A DNA stretch of 64,000 nt from Gammaproteobacteria bacterium (GCA_018819175.1 JAHJQQ010000023.1:154791-218790), one strand, 5' to 3'; positions 54,874 to 63,709 are shown, numbered from the stretch's first letter. Notes: generated from the letters alone by a model not told the origin. A program made the numbers and translations.

Positions 54874-55319
54874 ACGTTGTTGTAGTCATCCTGTAGGGTG
54901 AATTGCTGATTCTGTGACGAAAATCTATCAATATTGACAGTGGGGTCAAGGTAGAAAGAGAACGATTGAAACATACCGGAAGAGAGTCCGATCGCTGGAC
55001 TAGTGCCGCCGATCCAGTCCACGTCGTCTATCTCACTATAGGTATGCCAAGCAAGTTCAATTGTGAAGTGATTGCCCGTTCCCGCACCAAAGTAGATGTA
55101 CTCGTTTCCGACGCCAGTGATACCGCTGTTGTCATATTGGCCGAACACGCGAGCGACTTGGCCTACGTCAATATTATATGTCGGGTCCGGATAGCCAATT
55201 TCGTTGAAATCGACTGTACCTGTAAACTGAAAATTAACTATGGCAGCTTGGGCAACTGGTATATCTATCAATCCAATCGCGCAGGCCAATGAGAGAACTG
55301 TATTTCGAAGCGTAAACAT
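54747..55319 (-). CDS. VPLPA/PEP-CTERM-type sorting-signal protein
   Basis: A 190-residue exported protein: signal peptide (about 1-26, cleavage after AQA), a beta-rich body, and a C-terminal tripartite signal of VPLPPA (165-170), hydrophobic helix VGLLGSGLLGLIGVA and basic KFKKS. This is the form recognised by exosortases, and the VPLPA-like start fits the XrtD-like exosortase at 16991-18622. It is the only clear substrate in the window. Function of the body is unknown. The IS lies just past its stop, and the duplicated rfbB pieces lie on both sides. Confidence 0.85.
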   Translation of the reverse strand: MFTLRNTVLSLACAIGLIDIPVAQAAIVNFQFTGTVDFNEIGYPDPTYNIDVGQVARVFGQYDNSGITGVGNEYIYFGAGTGNHFTIELAWHTYSEIDDVDWIGGTSPAIGLSSGMFQSFSFYLDPTVNIDRFSSQNQQFTLQDDYNNVYGYWDPATFDVTLSSVPLPPAVGLLGSGLLGLIGVAKFKKS

Positions 55320-55348
55320 AAATACCCCATCACGTTATTGTTTTAGTA

Positions 55349-55362
55349 TGTAAACTATTACA
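55349..55362. promoter_or_regulatory. Possible operator upstream of the VPLPA gene
   Basis: TGTAA-ACTA-TTACA is a perfect 5-bp inverted repeat with a 4-base centre, 30-43 bases before the start codon. It could be a regulator site, but the regulator is unknown and short palindromes occur by chance. The remaining spacer to 55651 shows no gene and no convincing sigma-54 promoter. Confidence 0.25.
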
Positions 55363-55651
55363 CTATCGCAGGTAAGAAATGTTCGCAACCAAAACGAACG
55401 ACTATCACTAAAAGATATAATTCGCATCTACATGTAGCGAGCTAATGGTAAGAAGTTCATAGCAACTCCGATATTCTTTTTCGAGTCTATCTCTCCGTTT
55501 TTTGTCATTGATCCCAGCCGAATAGAATCGAAATAATTGATGTTGTGGAAGTGGGTGCGGATGTCCGCCTTGGGCCTTTATACACCGTCACCAGACCCAA
55601 ACAGGTAATTCCTATTAATGCCTGCAAAATGACGGATTAATCAGAAGATCC

Positions 55652-56707
55652 CTAATTCTTCTGACCGTACTGGGTTTCCAGATAGTGCCGGTATTCCCCG
55701 GAACGGACCCGGTTACACCAGTCCAGATTATCCAGATACCAACCCAGGGTTGCCTCGATACCGGTTTCGAAGCGGTGTGCCGGCTGCCAGCCGAGCTCGG
55801 CCTTCATCTTTGAGGAATCAATTGCATAGCGCCGATCATGGCCAGGTCGGTCGCGCACGTAGGTGATCAGTTCACGGTACGGCGTGGGGCCGGGTCTGAG
55901 CTGGTCCAGGCGGTCACAGATCAGACCTACGATATCGATATTGGTCCATTCGTTGTTGCCGCCGATGTTGTAGACCTCGCCCAGACGACCGCGCTCCAGC
56001 ACCGCCTCGATGCCACTGCAATGGTCTTCGACATACAACCAATCGCGGATGTTCTTGCCGTCGCCATAAATCGGCAGCGACTTGCCTTCCAGGGCGTTGA
56101 GAAACACCAATGGGATGAGTTTCTCCGGAAACTGATACGGGCCGTAATTATTGGAGCAGTTGGTGGTCAGGGTCGGCAGACCATAGGTATGGTGATAGGC
56201 GCGGACCAGATGATCGGAGGATGCCTTCGACGCGGAATATGGGCTGTTGGGGGCGTATTGATGGGTTTCCATGAACGGGGGTTCGTCCGCGTTCAGGCTA
56301 CCGTAAACTTCATCGGTGGAGACATGCAGGAAGCGACGCTCGCCGACATGGCTGCCCCACGTCGCACGCGCGACTTCCAGGAGATTGAAGGTGCCGTTGA
56401 TGTTGGTTTTGATGAAGGCATCCGGACCGAGAATGGAACGGTCCACGTGCGACTCGGCCGCGAAATTCACGACTGTGTCGATCTGTTTCTCACGAAACAG
56501 CTTTTCTACCAGCTCTCGGTCACCGATATCACCCTGCACGAAATGATAATGAGGGTGATCCTGAATCTCAACCAGATTTTCCAGATTACCCGCATAGGTC
56601 AAGGCATCCAGATTGGTCAGCCGGTCTTCCGGATGCCGCTCCAACCAGTAACGCACAAAATTAGAACCAATAAACCCGGCACCACCGGTCACCAGCAAAG
56701 ACTTCAC
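55652..56707 (-). CDS. rfbB: dTDP-glucose 4,6-dehydratase
   Basis: A 351-residue NAD-dependent dehydratase producing dTDP-4-keto-6-deoxyglucose. GGAGFIGSNFVRYW (cofactor), STDEVYGSL (catalytic Thr-Asp-Glu) and YSASKASSDH (Tyr-Lys) are all present. It is the second step of dTDP-rhamnose synthesis. Its start overlaps the end of rfbD by 4 bases. Its 3' third is duplicated at 53561-53956. Confidence 0.97.
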   Translation of the reverse strand: MKSLLVTGGAGFIGSNFVRYWLERHPEDRLTNLDALTYAGNLENLVEIQDHPHYHFVQGDIGDRELVEKLFREKQIDTVVNFAAESHVDRSILGPDAFIKTNINGTFNLLEVARATWGSHVGERRFLHVSTDEVYGSLNADEPPFMETHQYAPNSPYSASKASSDHLVRAYHHTYGLPTLTTNCSNNYGPYQFPEKLIPLVFLNALEGKSLPIYGDGKNIRDWLYVEDHCSGIEAVLERGRLGEVYNIGGNNEWTNIDIVGLICDRLDQLRPGPTPYRELITYVRDRPGHDRRYAIDSSKMKAELGWQPAHRFETGIEATLGWYLDNLDWCNRVRSGEYRHYLETQYGQKN

Positions 56708-57567
56708 GGTTGCAACTCCCGCAGCATTGTCACCAGCGATTCACGCCAGTGTGGAATCGGCCGCCCCAGCGCGGCACGTATCTTGGTTTTGTCCAACACC
56801 GAATAGGCAGGACGTCGCGCCGGTGTCGGATAGGCCGAACTCGGGATTGGATTGACGCGCTGCACCTTGATCGGGAAGCCCAATGCGCGCGCTTCGTCAA
56901 TAATGGCCACGGCGAAGTCGTACCAGGAGGCCACACCTTCGTTTGTGAAGTGATAACAGCCTTGCGCATTCTGTTCCATCAATGTAATCAAGGCAGCGGC
57001 GATATCTCCGGTCCAGCTGGGTGTACCGATCTGATCATCGACCACGTTGAGTTCATCACGCTCTGCAGCCAGCCGCAGCATGGTCTTCACGAAATTGTGG
57101 CCGTGCGCCCCATGCACCCAGGCCGTGCGCACGATGAGGGCATCCGGCAGCACAGCACAGACGGCCTGCTCACCTTCCCACTTGGATTGTCCGTACACAC
57201 CTAACGGATGAGGCGCATCTGTTTCGCGGTAGGGGTGAGATTGGGTACCGTCAAATATGAAATCGGTGGACAGATGCAACAGGCGCCCACCATAACTGGC
57301 CACAGCCTCGGCCACTGCACGCGCACCATCACGATTAATCGCGAACGCCAGCTCAGGCTCGGACTCGGCCTTATCCACTTGAGTATGCGCGGCACAATTG
57401 ATAACCCAATCGGCGCGTTGCGCAGCAATCGATGCGCGCAAAAGATCAGCCTGGGTGAAATCCGCATCTTTCTGCGTGAAGGCAATAGCAGCATGACCCA
57501 CAGCCTCTAGCCGCCGGCACAGCTCCGTCCCCAACTGCCCATCACCACCGGTAACCAGTACTTTCAT
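56704..57567 (-). CDS. rfbD: dTDP-4-dehydrorhamnose reductase
   Basis: A 287-residue short-chain-dehydrogenase-type reductase, the last step to dTDP-L-rhamnose. MKVLVTGGDGQLGTEL begins the protein; STDFIFDG and the YGQSKWEGE Tyr-Lys pair follow. ATG 57567 is chosen because the frame upstream runs into the GTAGGGTGGGTTA repeat. It precedes rfbB with a 4-base overlap, and is separated from rfbC by that repeat. Confidence 0.95.
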   Translation of the reverse strand: MKVLVTGGDGQLGTELCRRLEAVGHAAIAFTQKDADFTQADLLRASIAAQRADWVINCAAHTQVDKAESEPELAFAINRDGARAVAEAVASYGGRLLHLSTDFIFDGTQSHPYRETDAPHPLGVYGQSKWEGEQAVCAVLPDALIVRTAWVHGAHGHNFVKTMLRLAAERDELNVVDDQIGTPSWTGDIAAALITLMEQNAQGCYHFTNEGVASWYDFAVAIIDEARALGFPIKVQRVNPIPSSAYPTPARRPAYSVLDKTKIRAALGRPIPHWRESLVTMLRELQP

Positions 57568-57591
57568 ACCGGCCCCACAGCAGCTACACAT

Positions 57592-57719
57592 GTAGGGTGG
57601 GTTAGCGCTTCGCGCGTAACCCACCGGGCGTTGCGTAGCAACACCACGCATTTGTTAATGTGTGCCTGACGGCACAGGTGGTGGGTTACGGCACACACTG
57701 CGTGCCTAACCCACTCTAC
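57592..57719. repeat. GTAGGGTGGGTTA palindromic repeat between rfbC and rfbD
   Basis: It starts GTAGGGTGGGTTAGCGC and ends CTAACCCACTCTAC, with internal GTAACCCACC and GGTGGGTTAC arms, so a nested hairpin is possible. A related copy is at 13598-13725. It splits the otherwise tightly packed rhamnose operon. Confidence 0.8.
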
Positions 57720-57739
57720 ATTTATTACGTAACCGCCCT

Positions 57740-58306
57740 TCATGCAGCACCCGCATAGATCGGCAGTTCAGCATCAAGATCACATAGCCGGCGGTTGCGC
57801 TGATCTTTGTCGGATAGGCGATACTCACCGTCGATCTCCGGCCAGGCGATGGCGAGATCGGGGTCATTCCAGAGCACACCCTGCTCATCCTCGGGATGAT
57901 AATAATCGGTACATTTATAGAGAAAATCGACACGCTCGCTGAGCGAGCAGAAGCCATGTGCGAAGCCGGGCGGCACATATAGCTGCAGGAAATTGTCTTC
58001 AGATAATGTCACGCCGACCCAACGCCCGAAGCTGGGCGAGCCCTTGCGGATATCCACGGCCACATCAAAAGCCACCCCCTGTGTTACCCGCACCAGCTTT
58101 CCCTGCGGGTGTTTGAGCTGGTAATGGAGCCCGCGCAGGATGCCTGCACCCGAACGCGAATGATTATCCTGCACAAACGGCAGACTGATACCCAACTCAG
58201 CGTACCTGTCCGCGTGGTATGTCTCCTGAAAAAATCCACGCGCATCGCCATGCACGGTCGGCTCGATGATCAGCACCTCAGGTAACTCCGTGGGAATAAC
58301 CTTCAT
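57740..58306 (-). CDS. rfbC: dTDP-4-dehydrorhamnose 3,5-epimerase
   Basis: A 188-residue cupin-fold epimerase. GDARGFFQETYHADRY, LRGLHYQLKHPQGKLVRV (with the catalytic His) and YVPPGFAHGFCSLSE are the family marks. The length is normal. Its start overlaps the end of rfbA by 4 bases (58303-58306), showing tight operon packing. Confidence 0.97.
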   Translation of the reverse strand: MKVIPTELPEVLIIEPTVHGDARGFFQETYHADRYAELGISLPFVQDNHSRSGAGILRGLHYQLKHPQGKLVRVTQGVAFDVAVDIRKGSPSFGRWVGVTLSEDNFLQLYVPPGFAHGFCSLSERVDFLYKCTDYYHPEDEQGVLWNDPDLAIAWPEIDGEYRLSDKDQRNRRLCDLDAELPIYAGAA

Positions 58307-59184
58307 ACGGCCGACCTGCTTTCTTCAAGCACATCCAGCAAATAACGGCCATAGCCGCTTTTCGCCAAAGGTTGCGCGAGACGCTCAAGCTGCTCAGCTG
58401 AGATATATCCCATGCGGAATGCAATTTCCTCGACGCAGGCAACCTTCAATCCCTGACGCTGCTCGATGGCCTCTATAAAATTCGCCGCCTGTAATAAGGA
58501 TTCCGTGGTCCCCGTATCCAACCAGGCCGTGCCACGCCCCAACACTTCAACGCGCAGCTCACCTTGTTCGAGATAGGTGCGGTTCACATCGGTGATTTCC
58601 AACTCACCACGGGGCGAGGGCTTTAAGGCCTTGGCGATATCAACCACCTGGGCATCATAAAAATACAGCCCGGTCACGGCAAAATGTGAGCGTGGCTGCG
58701 CAGGTTTTTCCACAATACTGATGGCGCGGCCCTGCGCATCGAACTCCACCACACCATAGCGTTCCGGGTCGCGCACACGGTAGGCGAAAACCGATGCACC
58801 CTTTTCCATTTGCGCGGCCTTGCGCAGATTTGTGCCGAGACCATGTCCGTAGAAAATATTATCACCGAGCACGAGCGAACTGGGATTGTTACCGACAAAT
58901 TTATCGCCAATCAGAAACGCCTGCGCCAAACCACCGGGGTTGGGCTGTTCGGCATATTGAATGTTCAGGCCAAACTTGCTGCCATCCGCTAACAGGCGCT
59001 GAAAGTGCGGAAGATCATGTGGCGTGGAAATCAACAGGATGTCACGAATACCCGCCAACATCTGGGTCGCCAGCGGGTAATAGATCAGCGGTTTGTCGTA
59101 GATCGGCATCAGCTGTTTACTGACCACCTGGGTGAGCGGATAGAGCCGCGTCCCCGAACCGCCTGCCAAAATGATGCCGCGCAT
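58303..59184 (-). CDS. rfbA: Glucose-1-phosphate thymidylyltransferase
   Basis: A 293-residue nucleotidyltransferase making dTDP-glucose from glucose-1-phosphate and dTTP. MRGIILAGGSGTRLYPLT at the start and KQLMPIYDKPLIYYP are diagnostic. ATG 59184 is the family start; the frame runs on upstream only through a CACGGAA repeat. It is the first gene of the rfbACDB set. Confidence 0.97.
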   Translation of the reverse strand: MRGIILAGGSGTRLYPLTQVVSKQLMPIYDKPLIYYPLATQMLAGIRDILLISTPHDLPHFQRLLADGSKFGLNIQYAEQPNPGGLAQAFLIGDKFVGNNPSSLVLGDNIFYGHGLGTNLRKAAQMEKGASVFAYRVRDPERYGVVEFDAQGRAISIVEKPAQPRSHFAVTGLYFYDAQVVDIAKALKPSPRGELEITDVNRTYLEQGELRVEVLGRGTAWLDTGTTESLLQAANFIEAIEQRQGLKVACVEEIAFRMGYISAEQLERLAQPLAKSGYGRYLLDVLEESRSAV

Positions 59185-59212
59185 TGTGCGAATCCTGTTG
59201 TGATTAAAATCT

Positions 59213-59374
59213 TTGGCCACGGAAAACACGGATAATGTCTTGAGAAAAAAATCTAGACCGCATCGGGAATTGCATGGCGCCGTAGGCTGATGACGGTAGT
59301 GCGTCCCTGGGGCGGCCCGCGCCACGCTTTTCAGCTTTCATGCTTGTCCGTGCTTTCCGTGTTTTCCGTGGCTG
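59213..59374. repeat. CACGGAA palindromic element upstream of rfbA
   Basis: The ends are GGCCACGGAAAACACGG and CCGTGTTTTCCGTGGCTGC, inverted repeats of the CACGGAA family. It fills the rfbA-yggX spacer, so the rhamnose operon promoter must lie in or next to it. No other gene is visible there. Confidence 0.75.
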
Positions 59375-59396
59375 CTTTGTGTTGGTAGCTATCCGC

Positions 59397-59663
59397 TCAC
59401 TGCGGCTTAAAATCCGGCGGCGTCACATTGCCATCGCCAAAGAAGAATTTATCCATCTGCTCTTCGAGAAATTTACGTGCCTTGGGATCGATCGGCGACA
59501 GACGATATTCATTCAACAGCATGGTCTGCTGCTTGACCCACATCTGCCAGGCCTCTTTGGAAACGCTGTCAAAAATACGCTTACCCAGGTCACCGGGATA
59601 GGTCGGGCGATCCAGCCCCTCGGCCTCTTTCTTCAGTTTCACACAATTGACCATACGTGCCAT
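59397..59663 (-). CDS. yggX: Fe(II)-trafficking / oxidative damage protection protein YggX
   Basis: An 88-residue protein with MARMVNCVKLKKEAEGLDRP at the start and IFDSVSKEAWQMWVKQQTML, the YggX family pattern. It protects iron-sulfur clusters from oxidation in enteric bacteria. It directly follows mutY, whose product carries a 4Fe-4S cluster, as in many Gammaproteobacteria (15-base gap). Confidence 0.96.
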   Translation of the reverse strand: MARMVNCVKLKKEAEGLDRPTYPGDLGKRIFDSVSKEAWQMWVKQQTMLLNEYRLSPIDPKARKFLEEQMDKFFFGDGNVTPPDFKPQ

Positions 59664-59678
59664 GCTTATCTCCCGATT

Positions 59679-60734
59679 TTATGGATGCTGCAGCCGCTCG
59701 AGCAGCCGCCTGACCGGCGCGGCCAGCCCGCGCGGATCTTCGCTGCGCGTGTTATACCAGACCGTTGCCTGACCTTCCAACACAGACTGCGCCCGGTTTT
59801 TGCCCACCTCGATCAGCAACGGCGTGATATCCAGATGAAAATGACTGAAGGTATGCCGCAGCGCCGGCCAGGACTGATGGCGTCCAATGGTCACACCTAA
59901 CTGCTGCCGACACCAATCCTCAGCCAGGTCGGCCGATTCGATCTCCGGCAGGCTCCATAATCCACCCCAGATCCCGGTCGGCGGACGCTGCTGCAGCAGA
60001 ACCTCTCCTTGAGCGTTGCGCACCAGCAGCATATGCGTTGCGCGTACCGGCAACTCACGGCGCGGTTTCGATCCCGGAAACGCCCGCTCACGACCTTCAG
60101 CATGTGCCTGACAATCGGCAACCAGCGGGCACTCGTCACAACGCGGACGCGTGCGGGTACAGAGCGTCGCACCCAGATCCATCATCGCCTGAGTGTAATC
60201 CGCAACCCGCGATGTTGGCGTATAGCCTTCGGCATAATCCCAGAGCCGCTCCAGCACACGCGCCTCACCCGGCCAACCCGCCACGGCCTGGAACCTTGCC
60301 AGCACACGCTTGACATTGCCATCCAGGATGGCGTGACGTTGATCGCAGGCCAACGCCAGAATCGCACCCGCTGTCGAGCGGCCTACGCCGGGGAGTTCCT
60401 GCACCGCAACGAAATGTTGCGGAAAGACACCCGCATGCTCATCGCGCACCTTGCAGGCGGCCTTGTGCAGATTACGGCCACGCGCGTAATAGCCAAGCCC
60501 CGACCACAGATGCAGCACTGCATCGATGTCCGCATTTGCGAGACTCAGCACATCCGGGAAACGCGCCATGAAGCGCTCGAAGTAGGGAATCACCGTCGCA
60601 ACCTGAGTCTGCTGCAACATTACCTCGGAGACCCAGACGCGATAGGGCGTGCGATTCTGTTGCCAGGGCAGATCTTTGCGGCCGTGCCGGTCATACCATT
60701 GCAGAACGCGGTCGCTGAAATGCTTTGTTGTCAT
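59679..60734 (-). CDS. mutY: A/G-specific adenine DNA glycosylase MutY
   Basis: A 351-residue base-excision repair enzyme removing adenine mispaired with 8-oxoguanine. The helix-hairpin-helix LPGVGRSTAGAIL, the catalytic Asp in LDGNVKRVLAR, the cluster motif C-x6-C-x2-C-x5-C (CTRTRPRCDECPLVADC) and a C-terminal Nudix-like domain are present. ATG 60734 (MTTKHFSDRVLQWYDRHGR) is the family start. It is followed by yggX. Confidence 0.96.
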   Translation of the reverse strand: MTTKHFSDRVLQWYDRHGRKDLPWQQNRTPYRVWVSEVMLQQTQVATVIPYFERFMARFPDVLSLANADIDAVLHLWSGLGYYARGRNLHKAACKVRDEHAGVFPQHFVAVQELPGVGRSTAGAILALACDQRHAILDGNVKRVLARFQAVAGWPGEARVLERLWDYAEGYTPTSRVADYTQAMMDLGATLCTRTRPRCDECPLVADCQAHAEGRERAFPGSKPRRELPVRATHMLLVRNAQGEVLLQQRPPTGIWGGLWSLPEIESADLAEDWCRQQLGVTIGRHQSWPALRHTFSHFHLDITPLLIEVGKNRAQSVLEGQATVWYNTRSEDPRGLAAPVRRLLERLQHP

Positions 60735-60807
60735 GCCGGGTACGCGCTTATTCTCAAATGAAAGGGAACCTTGTAACAACGAAACTTTGCTCAATCACTC
60801 GTTTCAC

Positions 60808-61362
60808 TCAGGGTGATACGACTTCGGCCAACCGTTCCAGATTGGCAACACTCTTAAGCGCCTCGTCGTGCAGTGCACGCCGGATCAGCCAAGGACCGAT
60901 CAGTGGCGGCACCCAAAAGGCCGGTTCGATTTCGCTGCGAAACCGCATGCGTGTCGTGCTGACTTCTTTCCAGAAATCCCAACGCGCCACGCCATAGCTG
61001 AAATCACTGCGCGTGGCGCGGATCGTGGCGAGCAGATTACCATCCGGCAGCACACTGACATCCTGCACCTGGACAATTGTTTTGCAGAGCATGGCCACGC
61101 ACACTTTCGCCTCGGTGCGCACGCAATGGTGTTGCGGAGAATTGATTTCCAGAATTTCGCTACGCTGAATCGAATCATTGATGCGGCTTAGATGTGGAAA
61201 ATCCGTCAACAACTCACGCAGTCGCTCGGTTGTGGCATTGAATCGCGCATCGATCTCGACCACATAGCGCTGATCAAAGCGCTCGACAGTGACACTCACC
61301 ACCTCGCCGGCCCCCGCCTGCGCGACACCCAACAGCCAGAGTAACGCCAGGCGCGCGATCAC
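60808..61362 (-). CDS. Secreted SRPBCC (START-like) protein
   Basis: A 184-residue protein with an export signal (about 1-19, ALLWLLGVAQAGA) and a START/polyketide-cyclase-like fold (RELLTDFPHLSRINDSI; RMRFRSEIEPAFWVPPLIG). The ligand is unknown. The GTG start overlaps the asmA stop (GTGA), so the two are translationally coupled, and it may act with AsmA at the envelope. It is upstream of mutY on the same strand. Confidence 0.75.
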   Translation of the reverse strand: MIARLALLWLLGVAQAGAGEVVSVTVERFDQRYVVEIDARFNATTERLRELLTDFPHLSRINDSIQRSEILEINSPQHHCVRTEAKVCVAMLCKTIVQVQDVSVLPDGNLLATIRATRSDFSYGVARWDFWKEVSTTRMRFRSEIEPAFWVPPLIGPWLIRRALHDEALKSVANLERLAEVVSP

Positions 61363-63431
61363 CGACCGAACAGTCCCTTGAGATTCTCCGGCAACTTGTC
61401 TTGCAGTTTCTCCTGCACCTTCTCCTCCAGCTTCTGCTGCACCTCTTGCGTCAGCACCTTTTCCATATCCACGCCAACCTTGGGCGCGCTGAAGGTTCCG
61501 GTGATATGCACAGGGATCGGCCGGCCGGTCAATTCGCCCTTGCCTTCCAGGCTGTCAACCAGCGTGGTGGAAATACGGTAATCCAGTCTCTCACTGACCA
61601 GATCCGCGCTGCCATTGCCCTGCACCTGCATCAGCGGCGACTTACCCAGCAGATCGGGATTGTTGATCAAACCGTTGGTGATGGTCGCCGTACCGGTCAG
61701 CGCGGAGAATTCGGTCTGATCGGTCGTGGCCGGCTGTGGCTTGCCGCGCACCAGTGCATACGCCTTGCGAATCTCACCCAGCACATCCAGACCTTTGATC
61801 ACACCATCGGTCAGCGCCACATTGGCCGTGCCATTCATGTTCTTGCGCATCGCAACAGCATCATTGCCTGCAGCGGTTAGCTTGACGGCCACATTGGCGG
61901 TACCGGTGACTTTTGTGGAACCCAGCATATCCGTGAGCATCGGCCCGGCCTGCACACCCGCGACCTTTTCGTCCAGCGCGATACGCGGCTCTTTGCCGCG
62001 TACATCCAGCGTCACATCACCGTTATAACTGCCCTGATACAGTTTGGCGCTGGCCGGTGCCACCCGCACTAAACCGTCCTTGGCCGCCACTGTCACACGG
62101 ATATCGGTGCTGCGTAATTGGTAGGCCTTCAACTGGCCTATCTTGAGCGTGCCGTTGAGATTCAAGCCTCGCAACGTTTCAACGGGCAAGGCCGCCGCAC
62201 CGCCCGCCGCCGCCTCGGCGGGCGTCGGCGCCGCTTTAGCTTCGCCGGGCTTCTGCGGCGGCAGATATCGATCCAGGTCGATGGCATCCACCAGCAGATC
62301 GAAGTTGATGGCGGACTTGGCAAAATCGCCGATGCCCACGCTGCCGGTGATGGCGGTATCATCCAGCTGCAGTTTCAGACCGGATAGAGTCGCCGACTTA
62401 CTGGTCGCCTTGAAGGCAAATTCGGCCTCGGCCTTACCCAGCACACTGGCATCACTGACCTCGGGTAGCTCCTGCCCCATGCGCTTGAGCAGATCACGCG
62501 GCGCGAACTCCGCCAGTTTGAGCGTGCCCGCGAACTGTGGCGCTGTACCGCTGATGTTGGTGCCCTGTGCCTGACCCTGCAACTTCAAATCCAACACCGT
62601 GACGAGCAGATCCTTGAGACTGAGCGTCTGTTTATCCAGATCAACCGCCAGCTGCGAACTGAGCTGCGCGGTCAGTTTACCGTTGGGCAGATTCGCGCCT
62701 TCGGCGTCGACACCCAACGTCAGATCCCGCACCTCGATTTGCTGGAACGATTCCGACAACGCGACCTGTCCGGTTAACTTCACCCGCGAGGCCATTTCCG
62801 GCTTGCCGCTCTTAGCCACGAACTCCAGCACGATATCCACCGGCTGTGCGGGACGGATGGCACCGACACGCAGATTGAGTTGTTCAACCTGTTGCTTGCT
62901 GCCCGCGGCGCGATCATCCCAGACCACCTGTGCATCGCGAATCTCGACGCCGTCGATCGCCAGCGCAGCCAACGGCATTGCACTGCTTGATGTCTGCGCC
63001 TTGTCCGGCGCTGGCTTGGTCGATTCGGCCGGCGACAGATCCGCCCAATTACTGCGGCCATTCTTGTCCTTGGCCAGGTTCAACTGCAGACCATCCAGCA
63101 CCAGGGTGGACATCTCCACCTCTTTGCGCAGCAACGGCAGCAGTTTGACACGCACCTGCACCCCGGCAATCTGCGCGAACGGCGCATCGCCGAAACCCTT
63201 GGCGTTGGAGAGGCTGGTCGCGCCAATCTCCACGCCCAGCCAGGGAAACACCGACCAACCGATGTCACCCGCGATGACCAGATCCCGGCCGGTCTTTTCC
63301 TTTACCCGCGTCGCGACCTCTTCGCGGATTTTGTCGGCATTGATCAACTGCGGCAGGACCAGGGCGGCCACGACCACCACCGCCACCAGCAGTCCCACCA
63401 CAATACCTAGCAGGCGCAATAGCTTGTTCAT
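61359..63431 (-). CDS. asmA: AsmA family outer-membrane/lipid transport protein
   Basis: A 690-residue inner-membrane-anchored periplasmic protein of the AsmA group, linked to outer-membrane biogenesis and phospholipid transport. MNKLLRLLGIVVGLLVAVVV is the anchor, TGRDLVIAGDIGWSVFPWLG the AsmA N-terminal signature, and the C-terminal part carries AsmA_2 features (GVIKGLDVLGEIRKAY; SPLMQVQGNGSADL). ATG 63431 with AAGGAG upstream is chosen over a longer frame. It is coupled to the downstream SRPBCC gene. Confidence 0.93.
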   Translation of the reverse strand: MNKLLRLLGIVVGLLVAVVVVAALVLPQLINADKIREEVATRVKEKTGRDLVIAGDIGWSVFPWLGVEIGATSLSNAKGFGDAPFAQIAGVQVRVKLLPLLRKEVEMSTLVLDGLQLNLAKDKNGRSNWADLSPAESTKPAPDKAQTSSSAMPLAALAIDGVEIRDAQVVWDDRAAGSKQQVEQLNLRVGAIRPAQPVDIVLEFVAKSGKPEMASRVKLTGQVALSESFQQIEVRDLTLGVDAEGANLPNGKLTAQLSSQLAVDLDKQTLSLKDLLVTVLDLKLQGQAQGTNISGTAPQFAGTLKLAEFAPRDLLKRMGQELPEVSDASVLGKAEAEFAFKATSKSATLSGLKLQLDDTAITGSVGIGDFAKSAINFDLLVDAIDLDRYLPPQKPGEAKAAPTPAEAAAGGAAALPVETLRGLNLNGTLKIGQLKAYQLRSTDIRVTVAAKDGLVRVAPASAKLYQGSYNGDVTLDVRGKEPRIALDEKVAGVQAGPMLTDMLGSTKVTGTANVAVKLTAAGNDAVAMRKNMNGTANVALTDGVIKGLDVLGEIRKAYALVRGKPQPATTDQTEFSALTGTATITNGLINNPDLLGKSPLMQVQGNGSADLVSERLDYRISTTLVDSLEGKGELTGRPIPVHITGTFSAPKVGVDMEKVLTQEVQQKLEEKVQEKLQDKLPENLKGLFGR

Positions 63432-63560
63432 GCCCTTGAACTCCTTAATCGGCTGAATAACGTCCGCGCCGGCATGGCGCAGGCAGATTTTCAGTATACG
63501 CCATCCAAACATCCTGCCTATGCCAGCATCAGAATGCTTTTCAAAGATTTACAATCACCC

Positions 63561-63709
63561 TATAAACCGCATTTGCCACGGAATCACACGGAAAAAACGG
63601 ACAAGAACATAAGCTTCACGCCGGTCTGCATGCATCGCACAGTCAGGTCGACATCGCCAACACTCGCAAGGTGGTTAATAGTCCCTCCAGGAAGGTACTG
63701 TGTTTCAGG
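63561..63709. repeat. Dispersed CACGGAA palindromic element, copy 3 (truncated end)
   Basis: It begins TATAAACCGCATTTGCCACG exactly as the copy at 15168 does, and shares GTGGTTAATAGTCCCTCCAG-like internal sequence and a GTACTGTGTTTCAG end with the other copies. The closing TTCCGTGGC arm is missing. It lies upstream of asmA in the spacer 63432-64000, which has no gene. Confidence 0.75.

Noticed and set aside
53418..55651. Genomic island integrated at tRNA-Phe
   Set aside because: No integrase and no direct repeat of the tRNA 3' end were found; the rearrangement is better explained by the rfbB duplication and the IS.
55838..56806. Long plus-strand frame opposite rfbB
   Set aside because: It is antisense to a conserved enzyme gene and has no recognisable protein features.
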